A stretch of DNA of 64,000 nucleotides. Origin: Archegozetes longisetosus (Eukaryota > Arthropoda > Arachnida > Sarcoptiformes > Trhypochthoniidae). Both the position numbers and the translations under genes were made by a program. Under the pieces are notes generated by a model. That model worked only from the letters and a program-made list of their open reading frames with translations, ran no database searches and was not told where the DNA came from. Shown in pieces: positions 13,920 through 28,013 of this stretch (positions are counted from its first letter, which is position 1; each line of letters begins with the position of its first letter). Location of the stretch: NCBI GenBank assembly GCA_018873245.2, contig JAEMBT020000003.1, positions 4,235,843 to 4,299,842 of the forward strand, written 5' to 3'.

Positions 13920-16900
13920 GTAAGTTTTGCTGCAAACATTTTTATCTTAACGTTGGAGATATGATCAAATAGTTAGCAACTAATTATCATAAGCCCTGAG
14001 CTATATTCGAGCATGTGATAAGTTAGGATTACATTGATGTTTCAAATGCAAAACTACGTTTAAATGATTTTCGACAACCACTTCTTATATGGAATAGTGA
14101 ATCAAAACAGAAATATGAACAGCTTAACAATTAAAATCTTACCAAAACCAAAATGTACTCATTCAATATGTTAATTTGGAATTCAAATATTTTAAATGAA
14201 CTTTTCCTCTGTTTTCTTTTCAAATGAAAATTCGTGTGAACTTAAAAGAAACGAATACGGGGTTAAATTTGACTTTACTTCATTATTTCTTTGTGAATTA
14301 TTTGATTTTGAAAATTTAGACAATAAATACGGAAGTTTATGCCATATCGCTGTGTAAATAATGTTCAAGTTTTGTGTAAAGTACGGTACAAACAGTATAA
14401 CTTATAACTATGATATACTAATGCACATGCATTCATAATTGCACTCTCAAAACATGATAGATAATTAGCATGAATATCATAAGTGCAACATAAACACTTA
14501 CTCTACTATATTAATGATATTTGAGTCAAGTATCATATTTTCAATATACAATGTCCGACAACAGCTCGTCATACTTCATATCTTTAGATAATTGACGTGA
14601 TTCGATCATTCTTTTAGTTTAAAAAACTCTTTTTATTGCAATTATTTTCTCTTTGCTTAATAAGTTCACATGACATTGAAAGTAAAGATTTTTTACAATT
14701 GTTCACTTTGCTTTCATAAGTAGTAATTACTATTAACCAATTATAAGATATTTCGAAATATTTTTTGTAAGATAGAAGCGATCATTGATAGCCTGCTCAA
14801 CAACCTATAATTGAGAATTTGCAGCCCTAATAATTTTCGTGTTAGGGTATACTTCATAACTGCTATTGAGTACCACCGTGTCATTATGTGATTTATTTGC
14901 ATCTAAGTAAACAATAAATTACTCATTTTCAAGCATGAATTATTCATTAATTTTTGCATATAAAAAAGATTAACCACGTTATTAAGATTGAAATAAAAGC
15001 TAATCTTTTCTAGAACCTAATACAGAAATTTAATATATAAATAAATTGATAGCTTTCGTTAACTGAATCAGATTTTGTAGAATATTTTAAAATTTAATAG
15101 TGAGATACGTTATTGCGTTGAACTAAAATTCAAATATATTTATTGTGTTAGAATATGCTTTGAAGTTTGAAGCAGCACTCAAATAATTTATGGTTGCATT
15201 ATATTCTTCCATTTTTTATATTATCTTAATCTTTTATTTTATTATTTGATACTAATGATTCATCATCAAAAGTCATTCAATTTTCTCATATTGTTTGTAT
15301 AGCTAAGCTTTGCAATCAATTTTTCAATATTTTCATTCTTCAAAAGTTATTATTATATATGTGTTTACTACAAACAGATGAAACGTCGTTTTGCTCATTT
15401 GTCAAGTGTAAACAGTGCCAAAAGATTTAGTGTAGTCTCACAATTAAAAATTAATATTATTACGCAATAAATGTCAAACCATATAAAAGTATTTGTTCAA
15501 TTTGTTCATTTTCTATTCTATTGATCTAAGTCTAAATATTGGCAAAATAACTGTGAAAACATATTTTCAAAAGCAAACTTCCATCTAATTCCTTGTAAGT
15601 GAAAGTGAACATACTTTATATGAGAAAACAAGAAGAACAGATCGGATTCTTGTTTTAACATAAACTTACAAACGATTTATCTGTTATGATTGGACTCGTT
15701 AAAAAAAATTACTTTCATAGAAATGTGTTATACAGTATATATGCTTCAACTTATTCCTGTTACTAGTGCACAAATCCTCGTTTAATAGCGAACAATACGT
15801 CAGGCTAAAGCATAAGGAATTTATTTTTCTTCTTATTTCTTATCCATATATTTTCTTTTGCTTCTGATTTATCTCAATATCGAGATAATACAATAGACTT
15901 GATGTGTGTAGAACTTACCCGTTCCATAACAAATAACTCAATGTAGTTTAGTATGTTATATGTGCTATATTAATAATGCATTGCACTTTGATATTTAAAT
16001 CCACTAACCTTCCTACAACTTACAATAAGCGTATGTTTTCCCCTTCAAAACTCAATTCTGGAGTTTCTATTTTCCTTACTAGTTTACTATCTATTCTACC
16101 AACTAACCATTTGATTTGTTTTGTTCCACGGAAAACCCCTATTTTCCATGTTTATATCTTTATTAAAGCTATGCAATTTCTTTCCAATATTACTTCCGAA
16201 TCACTCAATGAAAGTATGTTCAATCAAAATTGATTTTAGTAAAAACTTGCATTTCAACCAATAGTTACACATATTCTGTATTGAATTGAAAATAGGATTC
16301 AGGCAAAAATTGTTTATTTTGATTTATTCAAACAAGATAATAGAGAAAATGTAATTGATATTTTATGTCGAAGATCACTCAAATGTGAAATTACATGATA
16401 TTTTCACATTGAAGTCGTGCGTTTCTCCATCAATTTGGTAACAAAAATCTTTTCAGGAAATGCCTTTTTTACCATTTTCTCGTCATTTCCTGAATTCACT
16501 ACTCTTTGAATGTTTCTGCGAAATATGGCTTATCCCATATGAACCTCTTAATTGAATCTTTCTTTCAAGATAATTGAATAATAAGTGGTTTAAAACAACA
16601 TTTTGTGTCTATCATTTTAGCAAATGATTTACAGTACTCAAGACATTGACATACTTTTATTGAATAGTTTCTGTTAATAACAAAGTCAACACTTGAGTTC
16701 TGAATACTTTTCTCGAATTTAGTTTCTATTAAAGAGCTGTGAAAGCAATTTGTTTTTGTCTGTTGTTGACTACTTTATTTAGTTAGATTTTCTCAACAAT
16801 TCTTTCTTAATATGAAAGGCAATCAAATATCTCAGTAAACAAAGCTTTCAAATAAAGATATTTTTAAAAATATATCCTTTTATTCGATATATTTTCACTC

Positions 16901-19781
16901 TTCAAAAGGATAATCGAAGAGAAGAAAGGAAAAGTAAATTGTAAAGCCTAACTAAATACAAGTTGATATTTAGCTTGTTACTTTATGAGAGTTGAAAAGG
17001 CGCCAATATTCTAGGCATAGAATATGTTTGGTCAGGGCAAGAAAGGTTCAATGATTAGAAGCTAAAGTGAGTTAATGATAGAGCTTATAGTTAGTGATCG
17101 TTGAAAATGAAAAGAAATATAGAATTGGCGTTGACTCCCACGGCAGTTATTTTCTTAAGACTCTCGAGTATTATATGATTCGCACATAGTGCACGACCAC
17201 ATCACTAATATTGACATTTTACGGTTGTCACGGAAAATAGTCAAAGTGTCATATGTAAACACATAGCTGCGGTGTAAAGTAATCTATTGGCTCAGCTATT
17301 ATTTCTATGCATAGTTTGACATTTTTTTCTACCTCAACCTTGAAATTATGAACTTAAGTGATTTTAATACTTACAACTATTTTCCTCATTTGCGACATGT
17401 AACGATTATTAATTTTTGTCCACACAACCAATATCTGTATCAGATACTAGATAGTATTTAATTATTTATGATCTCATTATCTTAATGCGACTTTAGATTC
17501 AGTTCTTAAGCAAAGTTAGATAACATTATACTTACCCTCATTGCAAGCATTCTTTTGGTATCTAAAGAATTATCATTTCAAACTTATCTTAGTTATTGAT
17601 TTACAACTTTTGTTACCTAATCCAAAATGTTTTGAACTTTTAAATATATGCGTTTTGAAAATGAACCAAATAATTGTGTCACTGTTCAAATTGAATAAAT
17701 TAATGACTATTGGAGTTAGTTTCGTGTAATTTGTCAATTGCTTTGTTGTTGGAACAAAAATCTATATCAACATAAATCTGCAGCAATTCCTCGAAAGTGC
17801 AAATCTATATTTGAATGGATACGATATAAAAGTAGCGACTTTTATCCATAAAACAATCTGTTAATGATTGTGGTATGAAGTAATGCAAATAAACATAATC
17901 TACGATATGGTTTTATGCTTACCAGTAATACTAGTAAAAGAAAATTTTCATTTTCCCATAAACTAAACTCAGTCTCAAGAGATTAGATAATGAATGATAA
18001 ATTATTATTACTATCATTTTGTCATTAATAAGTAATGAATATTTGCTGATCGGTTTGATTTTGACAAATTCATTAAGAATGAATAGACTATTCGATTAAT
18101 TACATATGAAAGTATTCATAAATAATATAAATGCAGCTTTTCATCTCAGCTGACTATATCTCCAAAAAGTTATTCGAGAACTCCTTTAAGGTTATTAAGA
18201 ACAATCGAGTACATTTAAGAAGAGTAACTATCAAAAATTGCTGTTTCTTGTTATTGCCATTAGTGGTTATTTTCGAGTTAACTTATCTCTACGTACGCCT
18301 AATCTGAGTTGATTGCAATTTATGAAAAATTTGCCTTATAGGAAAAATTCATCGTTATTTCCAAAACGAGGAAACATTAAGATTGATATATTGTATGCTT
18401 AGACAACATTTTCAGATAATCAGTCTATTTTGAAGATGAAAAATGTTTACCAATAATTTAGACTAATTAAAAGTGGGTATTGTCGAGAAACATCTACACT
18501 GGTGTAGCGCAAAAAATATATAAATTATTTTTTTACTGTAAACAATAAGGAAGTATGTCAATCAAATTGACTCAAATGACATTTTCTATTTAACGTTATG
18601 ATTATTTGTTGAAAGCTGATACTTGTCTCAAAGTCACTCATAGCATGATATGGAATCAATGCGTAAAATCTAAAATCAGTCACAGTTTTGATTTAAAAGT
18701 TTTTGCTACTCTGAAGGTCTAAAGTTAAACATATTCTCGTTATGGAAATACTCGTTCCGTTGGAAGAGAATCACAGCATAAAAGGACGGGTTTTTAATAT
18801 CAATGTCAACAATGAGTATGGTATAACTGGAAATTTATGCGAACAGAAATTAGAAGGAGGAAAGAATAGTGTGTGGGCTAAGCAGACAGTTAAGTCTAGG
18901 AGGTTATTTTATTTTTGATTCATGATTTATGAAAAAATGCATTCAAGTTTATACTGTATTATAGTTTTTATGAATATTTGATGACTGCCAGGATAAACGT
19001 ATTTAGAAATCGAAAAATGGCAAACCTTGGGCTTTAGCATAAATTCTCAATTTCATCTTTTTATCAAAAATAGATGAACTTTTCGAGTTGAGAGCTTAGT
19101 AATAAGCTCTGAAAATATAAGCTTGTTTAAATGGTGATTTATATAATTTCGCACATGTTCAGTGCTTTTATTTAAAGTAAGCCGTAGTTGTAAAACAAAG
19201 CTGTTCAAAAATTTTTCTATTTCTTTATTCTCAATTTGATAAAACTTCTCAATCAAATAAGGATGAGTTTTAGGCCTAAGTCTCCAAAAGCTAGATATTG
19301 AAAAGAAGAGATCTTATATTAAATAAAGAATACAAGAAGACAGAACCTGATCTTTTAAAAATGACAGCATACGATTCTTATTATAAACGAGTTATATTAT
19401 GAAAGTTCAAATGATTGGGTTCAAGTAATAGTTTATAGATATATAATATTTTTAGAATAGTATTTTCTAATTGATAAGCAACTCTTCACGCTCAAAGTGT
19501 TTGTCAAAATTCTATAGAATCAGCAAAAAGACAGCATTTATATGGTTTAAAAATAATGCACTCAATTATCTCAAATGAGACATCTGTGCGCCACACCAAT
19601 TCAAATAGTATTATAACGTTTTTGGATATATTATAGATTTATTTTTGATTCAAACTCTGTCACAAACTAGAAATTTGTAGAGAAAGTGCAATTATAAATA
19701 GTCTAACTATATCTTCACTAGTTTAATTTATAATCAAGTCTGCAAATCACTCAAAAGAATAGCGGCAACAAGAAAAACTTA

Positions 19782-20022
19782 CAAACTTGAAACCTAATAG
19801 TCACTATAGATCGGTGTTAACAACAAGAAAAGTATTGTCACTATGCCAACTTCTCTGTGATGCACATTTCTTTTTTATCCAATTTGGTTGAGATTTGCCT
19901 TCAGTACTATATTCAATATTCTATTAGTTTCTTAGTATATGATATTTAATCAGAAGATAGAAAGCATTCCACGACAGCCCACCACTTCTTGTTGCTATCG
20001 AAGATTATTAATTTTGCAAGTG
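19782..20022 (-). mobile_element. MITE copy 1 (reverse orientation), TA-flanked
   Basis: This roughly 241-base element is bounded by TA dinucleotides at 19780-19781 and 20023-20024. The right end reads CTTCTTGTTGCTATCG then TATTAATTTTGCAAGTG. The left end is a more diverged inverted copy (CAAACTTGAAACCTAATAG, then AACAACAAGAAAAG). On the minus strand its interior matches the three plus-strand copies: AATAGAATATTGAATATAGTA, ATGTGCATC, TTGGCATAGT. It has no open reading frame, so it is non-autonomous. TA flanks and size suggest mobilisation by a Tc1/mariner-type transposase (inference). Confidence 0.7.
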
Positions 20023-22891
20023 TACACTATTAGATAAGTTTTTATAAAGGACTAAGCCATTTTTAAAATAACTAAGTATTCTAATCAATAATGCTTTACT
20101 TACAAACAATTTTAAAACTAAATAGAGTTTTGAGACTAATGAAAAACAAGATGAAAAACTTACAATAAGGACCGGTAATCACTTGAATTGAAGAAACCGC
20201 ATCAAGTTAGAGTTAATTGATTTATCAGTTTTTTAAAATGCGGTCAGAATTGTTAGCTTAAAATGACTGATTTGAATTTCACAGCTAATTTAATCAGAGA
20301 ATACCATTGAATGATAGGCTCGAAAGAATGATTTTCTATTGTTACTTCTTCCAACAATAACTTTGAATTTATAACAAAGAAATTCAATTTTTCGTCATCA
20401 AATATTTATAAATTTGAAATGCTTTCAACCGTTTTCTTCAGTTGAATGTATTGAAAAGATTGAGCGTCACTGTAAAGGCTTCAATGAAGTCAGTAAACTT
20501 TTAATACTGATAAATGCATTGTGAGCTATTTCAACAGTTCGTTAATTTATCTTTCATTCAAATAAAGTATATCAAATTGTTTCCATGATAAACTGGTGGC
20601 AAGAGCTGCAAAAATGCTGTCTTTTAATGATTGATTAATCAAATTTGTCTTAAGTTTCGAATTAAACTGATTTGTTGGACCATTGGGGAAACAATTTGAT
20701 CAAACGCATAGTCTTAGTGAGACTAACATTACTTAAAATTGTTAGTAATTGACTCAATAAATAGCAATACTTAGGTGAACTATGCCACGAATCGTGAGTC
20801 CAATCAGTTTTCCTCAAAGTAATGCTTCTGAACAGAATGGATGAAATCATTCTATAGAGTGGTCTAGGCAAAAGAGTAACGGACAGATAGTCAGACAAAT
20901 CAATAATGTTATCAACTCTTTAATAATTGTCAGGAACAGCTCATACGAAAACAATTAGGAGCACAATAGCTATAAAACTATTATTTTATTTTTTAGATCA
21001 AAAAGAGTATAACTTGCAAATTGATTCGATAGAAGCTATAGTATTGAAATTATTGTTATTTTGAATTAGTCGTGCAAAATATCTACTGAAAACAATGCCA
21101 AACTAACAGATTTTGTACGAAATTATGTCACGAAAGCAAAGATAATAAATGCTTTCAGTTCCATCATCGCAGTAATTAGTTACTTCTAAACATTTGCAAA
21201 CTTTTTCGAAAACATTTGTCCCCAGATTGCACAAATAAATTTACATATAGTCACTTTTATATCGAAATCCCTTTGTTTCTCTTTTCTCACTTAATCATAA
21301 GTCGAGCTAATTCTCAACTTTTCAGTACTTTTAATGGAATTAAAAGTTTTTTCTATTCATACCTATTTGGCTGATGAGTGAAACCTAAAAAGATTTGAGC
21401 TTAGCTCTTAAAGCATTTTTTCTTCAACTAACCTCTACCATTTGAATTTAATTAAGCAGATTTGTTCAGAACGATGCTTTCTAAGTAATATTACTGTTTG
21501 AAGGATTATATAAATGAGAACCTCAATTCTGGTTCATTTAATCCTCAGTATAAACTGTTTTTAATAAATGTCATTATTTCGATCTTGTAACTCAGTGTCA
21601 ACACGAGATAATGTCTTTATTAGCTTTGATGCCATAGTATTCAAGAAACGTTGAGATTGTCAACAAAATCTTCTTTCCAACGCATGCAAAACAAACAATA
21701 TTTAACATGAATTCTGTAAAATTTTGTCTTCAAAGTGCATAAAAGCCTCGGAAAAAGAAATTTCATTTTTAGCTCAAATATAAATTGGGAAATAGCTGCA
21801 GACTTTAAAGTAGGGTTTAGTCTAATGATTCAGCTGTCTCCATTTAGTTTTGTTCGCCAGTTGTCGATGCGTTTTAAGGTCAAGAGAGGCATTAATCGAC
21901 TTTTAATTTATATAAGCTATAAGTCTGAGAGCAGTAGTATATCATTAAAGCAGTAAAAGTAACACAAAATTTTCAAAGAGCTAGCTAGCTCCTTTCTTCA
22001 AATGTTAATAAAAATGTTAGAATACGCTTCAATAAAAGAAATTTAACTGACGCTAGAGTAGAATCTTAGCAACCTTAAGATATCGACTGAGGTTTCCAAT
22101 AATAACAAGAGAGCAGTAGTTTGCAAATTTACGCATTCGAGTCACTGAAGCAATGAAAATTTTCAAGTTTTTTGTCTTAATAAATACTCTTTGTTGTACT
22201 AGGTGCCAAAAGATGTAATTAATGTACGGAACAGAGAAAGGAGACATCTGTTTCCAGTAAAAAAGGTCCTACAATAGGCGCTGAATCTGTATAAATAGAA
22301 GTCTTTTATAACATGAAAAATAACTCGAGATATGAGTTTTCTCTAGCATACATCAATTCTTTTATCTTGCTTGACGTTGCAATACTGAAACTATTGAGTA
22401 TTGTTTTTGCATTCTGCAATCAAATTCGGCAAGTTTGACATAATATATTAATCTAATAGTGCTAAAGCAAATGTAATTGTGATTTTCAAGTGGAATCGCA
22501 TCTTCCTCACAGCATTTCGTTAATCTTCCACTGTAAATTCGTGGAAGACATTTAATAAATTAACATTACGTGACTTGTGAGTTAATATGATAAAGTACTA
22601 GCTCTGAGAGTCGACCGAAAATCCATTCAATTCGAAATTCAATTGAATCTCTCGTCTGTATGACAATACGTGAAGCGATCATTTCCAACCATTTGCAGCG
22701 TCACTGATTTCTCATTCAATGGACTCACATTAAGATGAATCTGAGCAAACTTTGCTTTTGGGAGTAATGTTTGTCTCCTATCTCTTACACTGCTTTTACA
22801 TTCTCAAAATACCCATATTTGAAAATCAAATTTTTTCAACTATCCTATAGACTCGATCTGGTTTTCAGATTCATATTTGATGTTTACTCTA

Positions 22892-23109
22892 CATTTGAAA
22901 GCTCAACAACCTGCAATAGCAACCAGAAGCGATGCCTTCTTATAAGATGCTTTCCAAATCATCGCCATTATCAGATATTGATGGCCCATTTTATATTCAT
23001 AACAGTATATGGCAGATAAAATTTAGCAACAAATTGAGACGTATCACAACAAGGTTGACATAGTAGCAACTCTTTCTTGTTTCTATCGTGGATTATTAAG
23101 TTTTAAATA
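22892..23109 (+). mobile_element. MITE copy 2, TA-flanked
   Basis: About 218 bases with inverted ends. The left end reads CATTTGAAAGCTCAACAACC then CAATAGCAACCAGAAG. The right end reads TCTTGTTTCTATCG then GGATTATTAAGTTTT. Interior landmarks shared with the other copies are CTTTCCAAATCAT, AGCAACAAATTGA and GGTTGACATAGTAGCAAC. The right TA boundary is ambiguous by two bases because the sequence there is TATA. No coding capacity; it lies in the intron after exon A. Confidence 0.7.
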
Positions 23110-26100
23110 TAATTCTTAACACTCTCTACTGAATAATTATAAGTTATCGATGTTTAGCTATATTTGATTGAGCTGTTGTGCCATAAACCAGTTGTTGAGA
23201 ATGTTATTCTTAAATTTAGAATAAGTTGCATTGACACAAGTAGAGTATGAATATAACTATTGAAAGGCATTGTATTGAATATAATGTTCTATGTGTTAGA
23301 GTGAATATCTGACTGATGCGAACCTTGAGAAGGAGCATTAGATCAATACAATGTTCCAATAGCTTGACTCATGAATCTATACAGAGGACAAAACATGACA
23401 TTTAATAGGTGTAACCTTAAAATCTTATTACACAAATAGCTCTTTTATACAAATAACACGTAAATTTGATTATACAATAAATAATGTCATAAATGTTTAT
23501 TGCATTGACTGAATGAAAAAGCTAGTAATGAGTATAAACTAATTTGAGCTATTATATGATGTTTAACAATGAATATTGAGTATTATCGTGAATTTGCAAT
23601 ACATGAGAGATTGGGTGATAGTGGTAATGGGGTAGATTTATTCGGTGGCCTTTATATTTTCTCTACGTGACTTGTTTCATGTAACATCAGTTTAACTGTC
23701 AAATATTTTTCCTAAATTTTTTTCTAACTATAATCATCCTATTTTTCATATCATAACTCTCATATAATACACTTGTCAACAATTACACTGATTTTTATGT
23801 TTTCATAATTAATACTCAAATGCTTGTTCTTGTAATCAAATATAATTAGTTTGCTGTTGAACTAATCAATTCCGTTAAAGAGTATAAAAAGTGATTCCTC
23901 ATATCATTCGTGATCTTTGATGAAAAGCTTTTTTGGAGAGAATATACTAATGAATAAAATCAATTCACAAATTGAGACACTGTAAACATGACGAAAATAC
24001 CCTTTTGGATATTTCAGAGCTAAACCAACAAATCTGAAAAGAGAACACATTTTAGCATTTTTCTTTTAAACTCCAAAGTATTCATTATTAATATTTGGAC
24101 TTCAAAGCTATCAATAATTTATTACTATGAATATATTTTTGCCCTTAAACTTATCCATATATCATATCTGAAGTACTGGTGCATAACGTTTTTATGAACT
24201 GGAACTTTTCGAGAATAATATTCAATAAACGGATATAAAAATTTTGGGTTTTCTGCCATGACAATTTCTAGCAAGACTGCTTGCTTGATTCTTATATTTT
24301 TCGATCATTAAAGTGATTTAAGAGAAATTGTTAAATTCAATATGAAACACAAGTAGAATTAGATTGAACTTGATTCAATCAAACCATTATCTTAATTATC
24401 TGTTGTAATCTTATAAATAATTTATAAGTATTTCCACTATTATCCTTTGAGTAATTTACCATATTAGTGCTTAATTTGTAAAGAAGGAATCTGAATAATT
24501 GAAACCTTGTTTGAGTTATCTATAAATAACTTGCATTGATTTTGATCGTATTGTATTGAATAAAAGTTGAATGCCTTCAATAAGCATTTAAGCAAATAAA
24601 TTAATTTACAGCGATCAAACATGGCATATATTGTTCTCATATATTCTTTTGAAACTCACTTTTATCGATGATTAGGGGATTTCTAAACTTGGCTTTCGAT
24701 ATGAAAGCAAAATGCTATAGTTTTGAATTTTGATTATTTGGCAAGTAATGTATCCCTAATGTAAAACTGTTCCGAACATTACTCTCTTGTTTATTACTTT
24801 AGAAGAAAAGTATCTAAAGTGCGACTCACTGCTTCTTATGGCAATTTACTAACTCTTTATCGAATCGAGTAAGCAAAATACAATGTATTAACTTTTTAGC
24901 TCAAATTATTCCAGTTCACTGAGTCCTATATTTACACTAATTTCTTCTAAGTTAACGAATAAATTTAATCTCACTTTTCATTTGTGTTCCTAATTAAAAA
25001 CTAGAATTCATTTAAGAAGCTTTCCATATAAATGTTCATTGATAGAAAGAAAGCTAAATATTTTATAAAATAATTTTCTTTGAACATTGCCATTAGTTGC
25101 AGTCTCATATATCTTCGACGACAACTCATTTAACTATTCCTTGACTTAAAATTCAAGATTACTTAGAAATGTTTGCTTTAGTTTTCTTGATTTTATGGAT
25201 AAAGTAGTATTTGGAGAAAGTTTTTTGAATCTTATGCAATATTAATATAGTTTATAAGGTTTATTTATTCTTTAGGTACTCTTCCTGCTTCGTCGTAATA
25301 GAAAATTACTTCTTTTATACTCATAAGACTCCTGTGCTTACTTTTAGTTTTAATAATCCAACTGAAAACTTAATAATAAAACCTAAATCTCACTTCTCTT
25401 AGTTTCTCAATCAAGTTGAACAATATTTTCTAACTTTTTGTTTTTAGACTCGCTCATCCATTCGCTAATATACATACTAGTAGAAAGTTCAAATTGAAAA
25501 TCAAATTTTATCAAATATTTAATTATTTATGAACTACTGATTGACTTAATATTAATTTTCCAATAAGTTGATAGCTTAAAATTTCAAAATTTCTATTAGA
25601 AAATTTACATAGATCATTTAATTTACGATAGTTTCGAATCAAACTCGGAGGCTCAATTGATTTTTGTTGAATTGAGTTTTAATTTTGTTATAACTGGTGA
25701 TGTATTGAGAAAAGAGAATAAATTTACAATTAAAATGAAATTGAAGTGAATGAACAAGACGATGTTTAATTTCCTGTTTATGCATATGAAAAGGGTTTAT
25801 CCCTTAAGGAGTGCTTGGAGCATGTGTCACTTTATGCGCCCAAATAATTAACGGTTGCGAGCAGTCACAAATCTTACATTAAGGCGAGCATATTTCTAAC
25901 TTCTATATAAAGTTATCAAGTTTTCTGCTCGAGGTCTTACCAAAGTTAATATTTATCAAATCAGTATTTGTGGAATGGGTGTAATATTTTCCTAGAAATA
26001 ATCATTGAGATTGCATTTCCTTCTATTTTTATAAGACTTCCGACCGCACGATTACTTTAAATACTTGAGAAACTTTGGTGATGGGCTTAATTTGAAATCA

Positions 26101-27969
26101 CTTATAAAAATGATAATGAGTTATTCATGTAAGTTAGAAAGCATAACAGCAAAAACACTTCTATAATAGTCAATAATTACATGAAATTTATCTGGAAATA
26201 AGTTCACGCTTTATAAACTTGATGTCTGACTGAAAGATAATGGCCTATAATTATATTTTCCAACCGAAAAAATTTGATTCTTCAAAAAACTCTATTAATT
26301 TTAATAATATTCAGATTCTGATAATACTATTTTCAGAAAAAACTTCATTAGTGAGCGTAAGGTTTAAATTAAAGTTGATTAATAACAGCCACGTGAAGAC
26401 AATTTTTCTCTTTAATGCTCAAAATAATCATTAGTGAAAAGTTCTGAAAAATACTTAGAAATTAGGAAAATGTGAAGCATTAAAGATTTCTTTAAGAATT
26501 ACTGAATCCGGTATTTATTTATTTAAAGCCTCTTTTCAGATTGAAAAGCTCAAACAATAAAAAATAGGAAATGGTATAAAACATATAATAATGTCATTAT
26601 GAATTTTCAAGCAGATGTGTTCGATGGAGTTCAAGCCAAAAGACTCAAAGACATTGAACATTGAACACACCCTAAAACATGCCAATTAGGCTTTTTCGTA
26701 GATACTAAAGCACCTGCTATAGCAACCAAATTACTACTCAAGAACTGTGAGGTCCACATTTTTGATGAAAATACTTAGAATAAGGCAAATAGTGCAATAG
26801 CAATTCCCTGGCATAGTTTATTCTGCCATTAATTGTTCAATTTGCAAACGGTTACTCTTTTACGCCTAACAGTTTCGGTTGGCTCAACACTACAGCCAAA
26901 CTGCAACTGTTATGTTTGAATTAGTATTTAGCTTAGAAACTAGCGAAGTAATCTTTCTTTTGGCTATTTTGTTAGAATAACACATGTGTTTTCTTGTTTT
27001 AGAAATTATATCCTAACTAATTATTTCCAACTAATTATTTTCTCACTGTTTAAAAGCATTTCTAATGCAAATTTAGTATTGATATTGTAATAACATTTGT
27101 CGTATAATATTCTCTATTGAGTCTCTGAACCAGTATTTACAAGAGTATGTCAATATGAAGATGAAAAAATTAGTGGTATCATTATTTGAAGGTCTGTAAA
27201 TTGCTATATTTGCGGAACAAAGACTGCTACTAAAACGCAGCCAACCGGAACCCTTTTGATGACAAATTTCAGAACGTTCCTATAGATGAATATATAATGA
27301 TTCTTTTCCAGGAAACATCACTTTTTCTTTCCTTTTATATTAAAAATCACATTCAATCTGATTTTATTTGACACTAGATTCACTTTTGTTCAACACACAA
27401 AATCTCAACCAATCCCAGTGGCTTTGGAGATTTACAATTTGCAAACTATTATTTCCATTTTGATGCTATTCAATACTACGGTCACTAAACCATCAGCTCA
27501 TTTTTCAATTATTTGATTCTTTTTTTCATTTTGCGAACAATTTGCTAAACACTAGAATTAAATGGTTTTGTCACACTCTAGAGACCCATTAAAATGAAAA
27601 GTAACTAATTATTTTGTTACATAAAATAATGGTTCGCCTCAATGTTGTTTATTAGGAAGAAAATAGATACCAAGCAAAAAGTTTGGTGGAACAAAATCCA
27701 GAATATTATCGGGGATGAGCTCAGTCTGATAAAAGTAGTGACACAAAAGAGTGCTTGGTTTTGGTTATAACTTCTCTAAACATATACTAGTATAACAAAC
27801 GATTTCTAACAAGAAAGTGAAGCCTGCCAAATATCCAAAAATCTATAACATCATGCTATGACATGTAATTTAAAATTACTTATTTCATCGTCAGGTCTTC
27901 AGGGAAAGAAAAGTGAACTTTTCAGCTATCAATGTTAGGATATGTTTTAATGAGATATAAATATAGCGC

Positions 27970-28013
27970 TCCACTTTCCAACTGATTTCAGTTCCACTTT
28001 CCAACTGATTTCA
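27970..28013 (+). repeat. 21-bp tandem duplication
   Basis: Two identical 21-base copies of the sequence beginning TCCACTTTCCAACTGATTTC lie at 27970-27990 and 27993-28013, separated by GT (period 23). Perfect identity in an otherwise diverged intron suggests recent slippage or a filler-type duplication. No function is apparent. Confidence 0.9.
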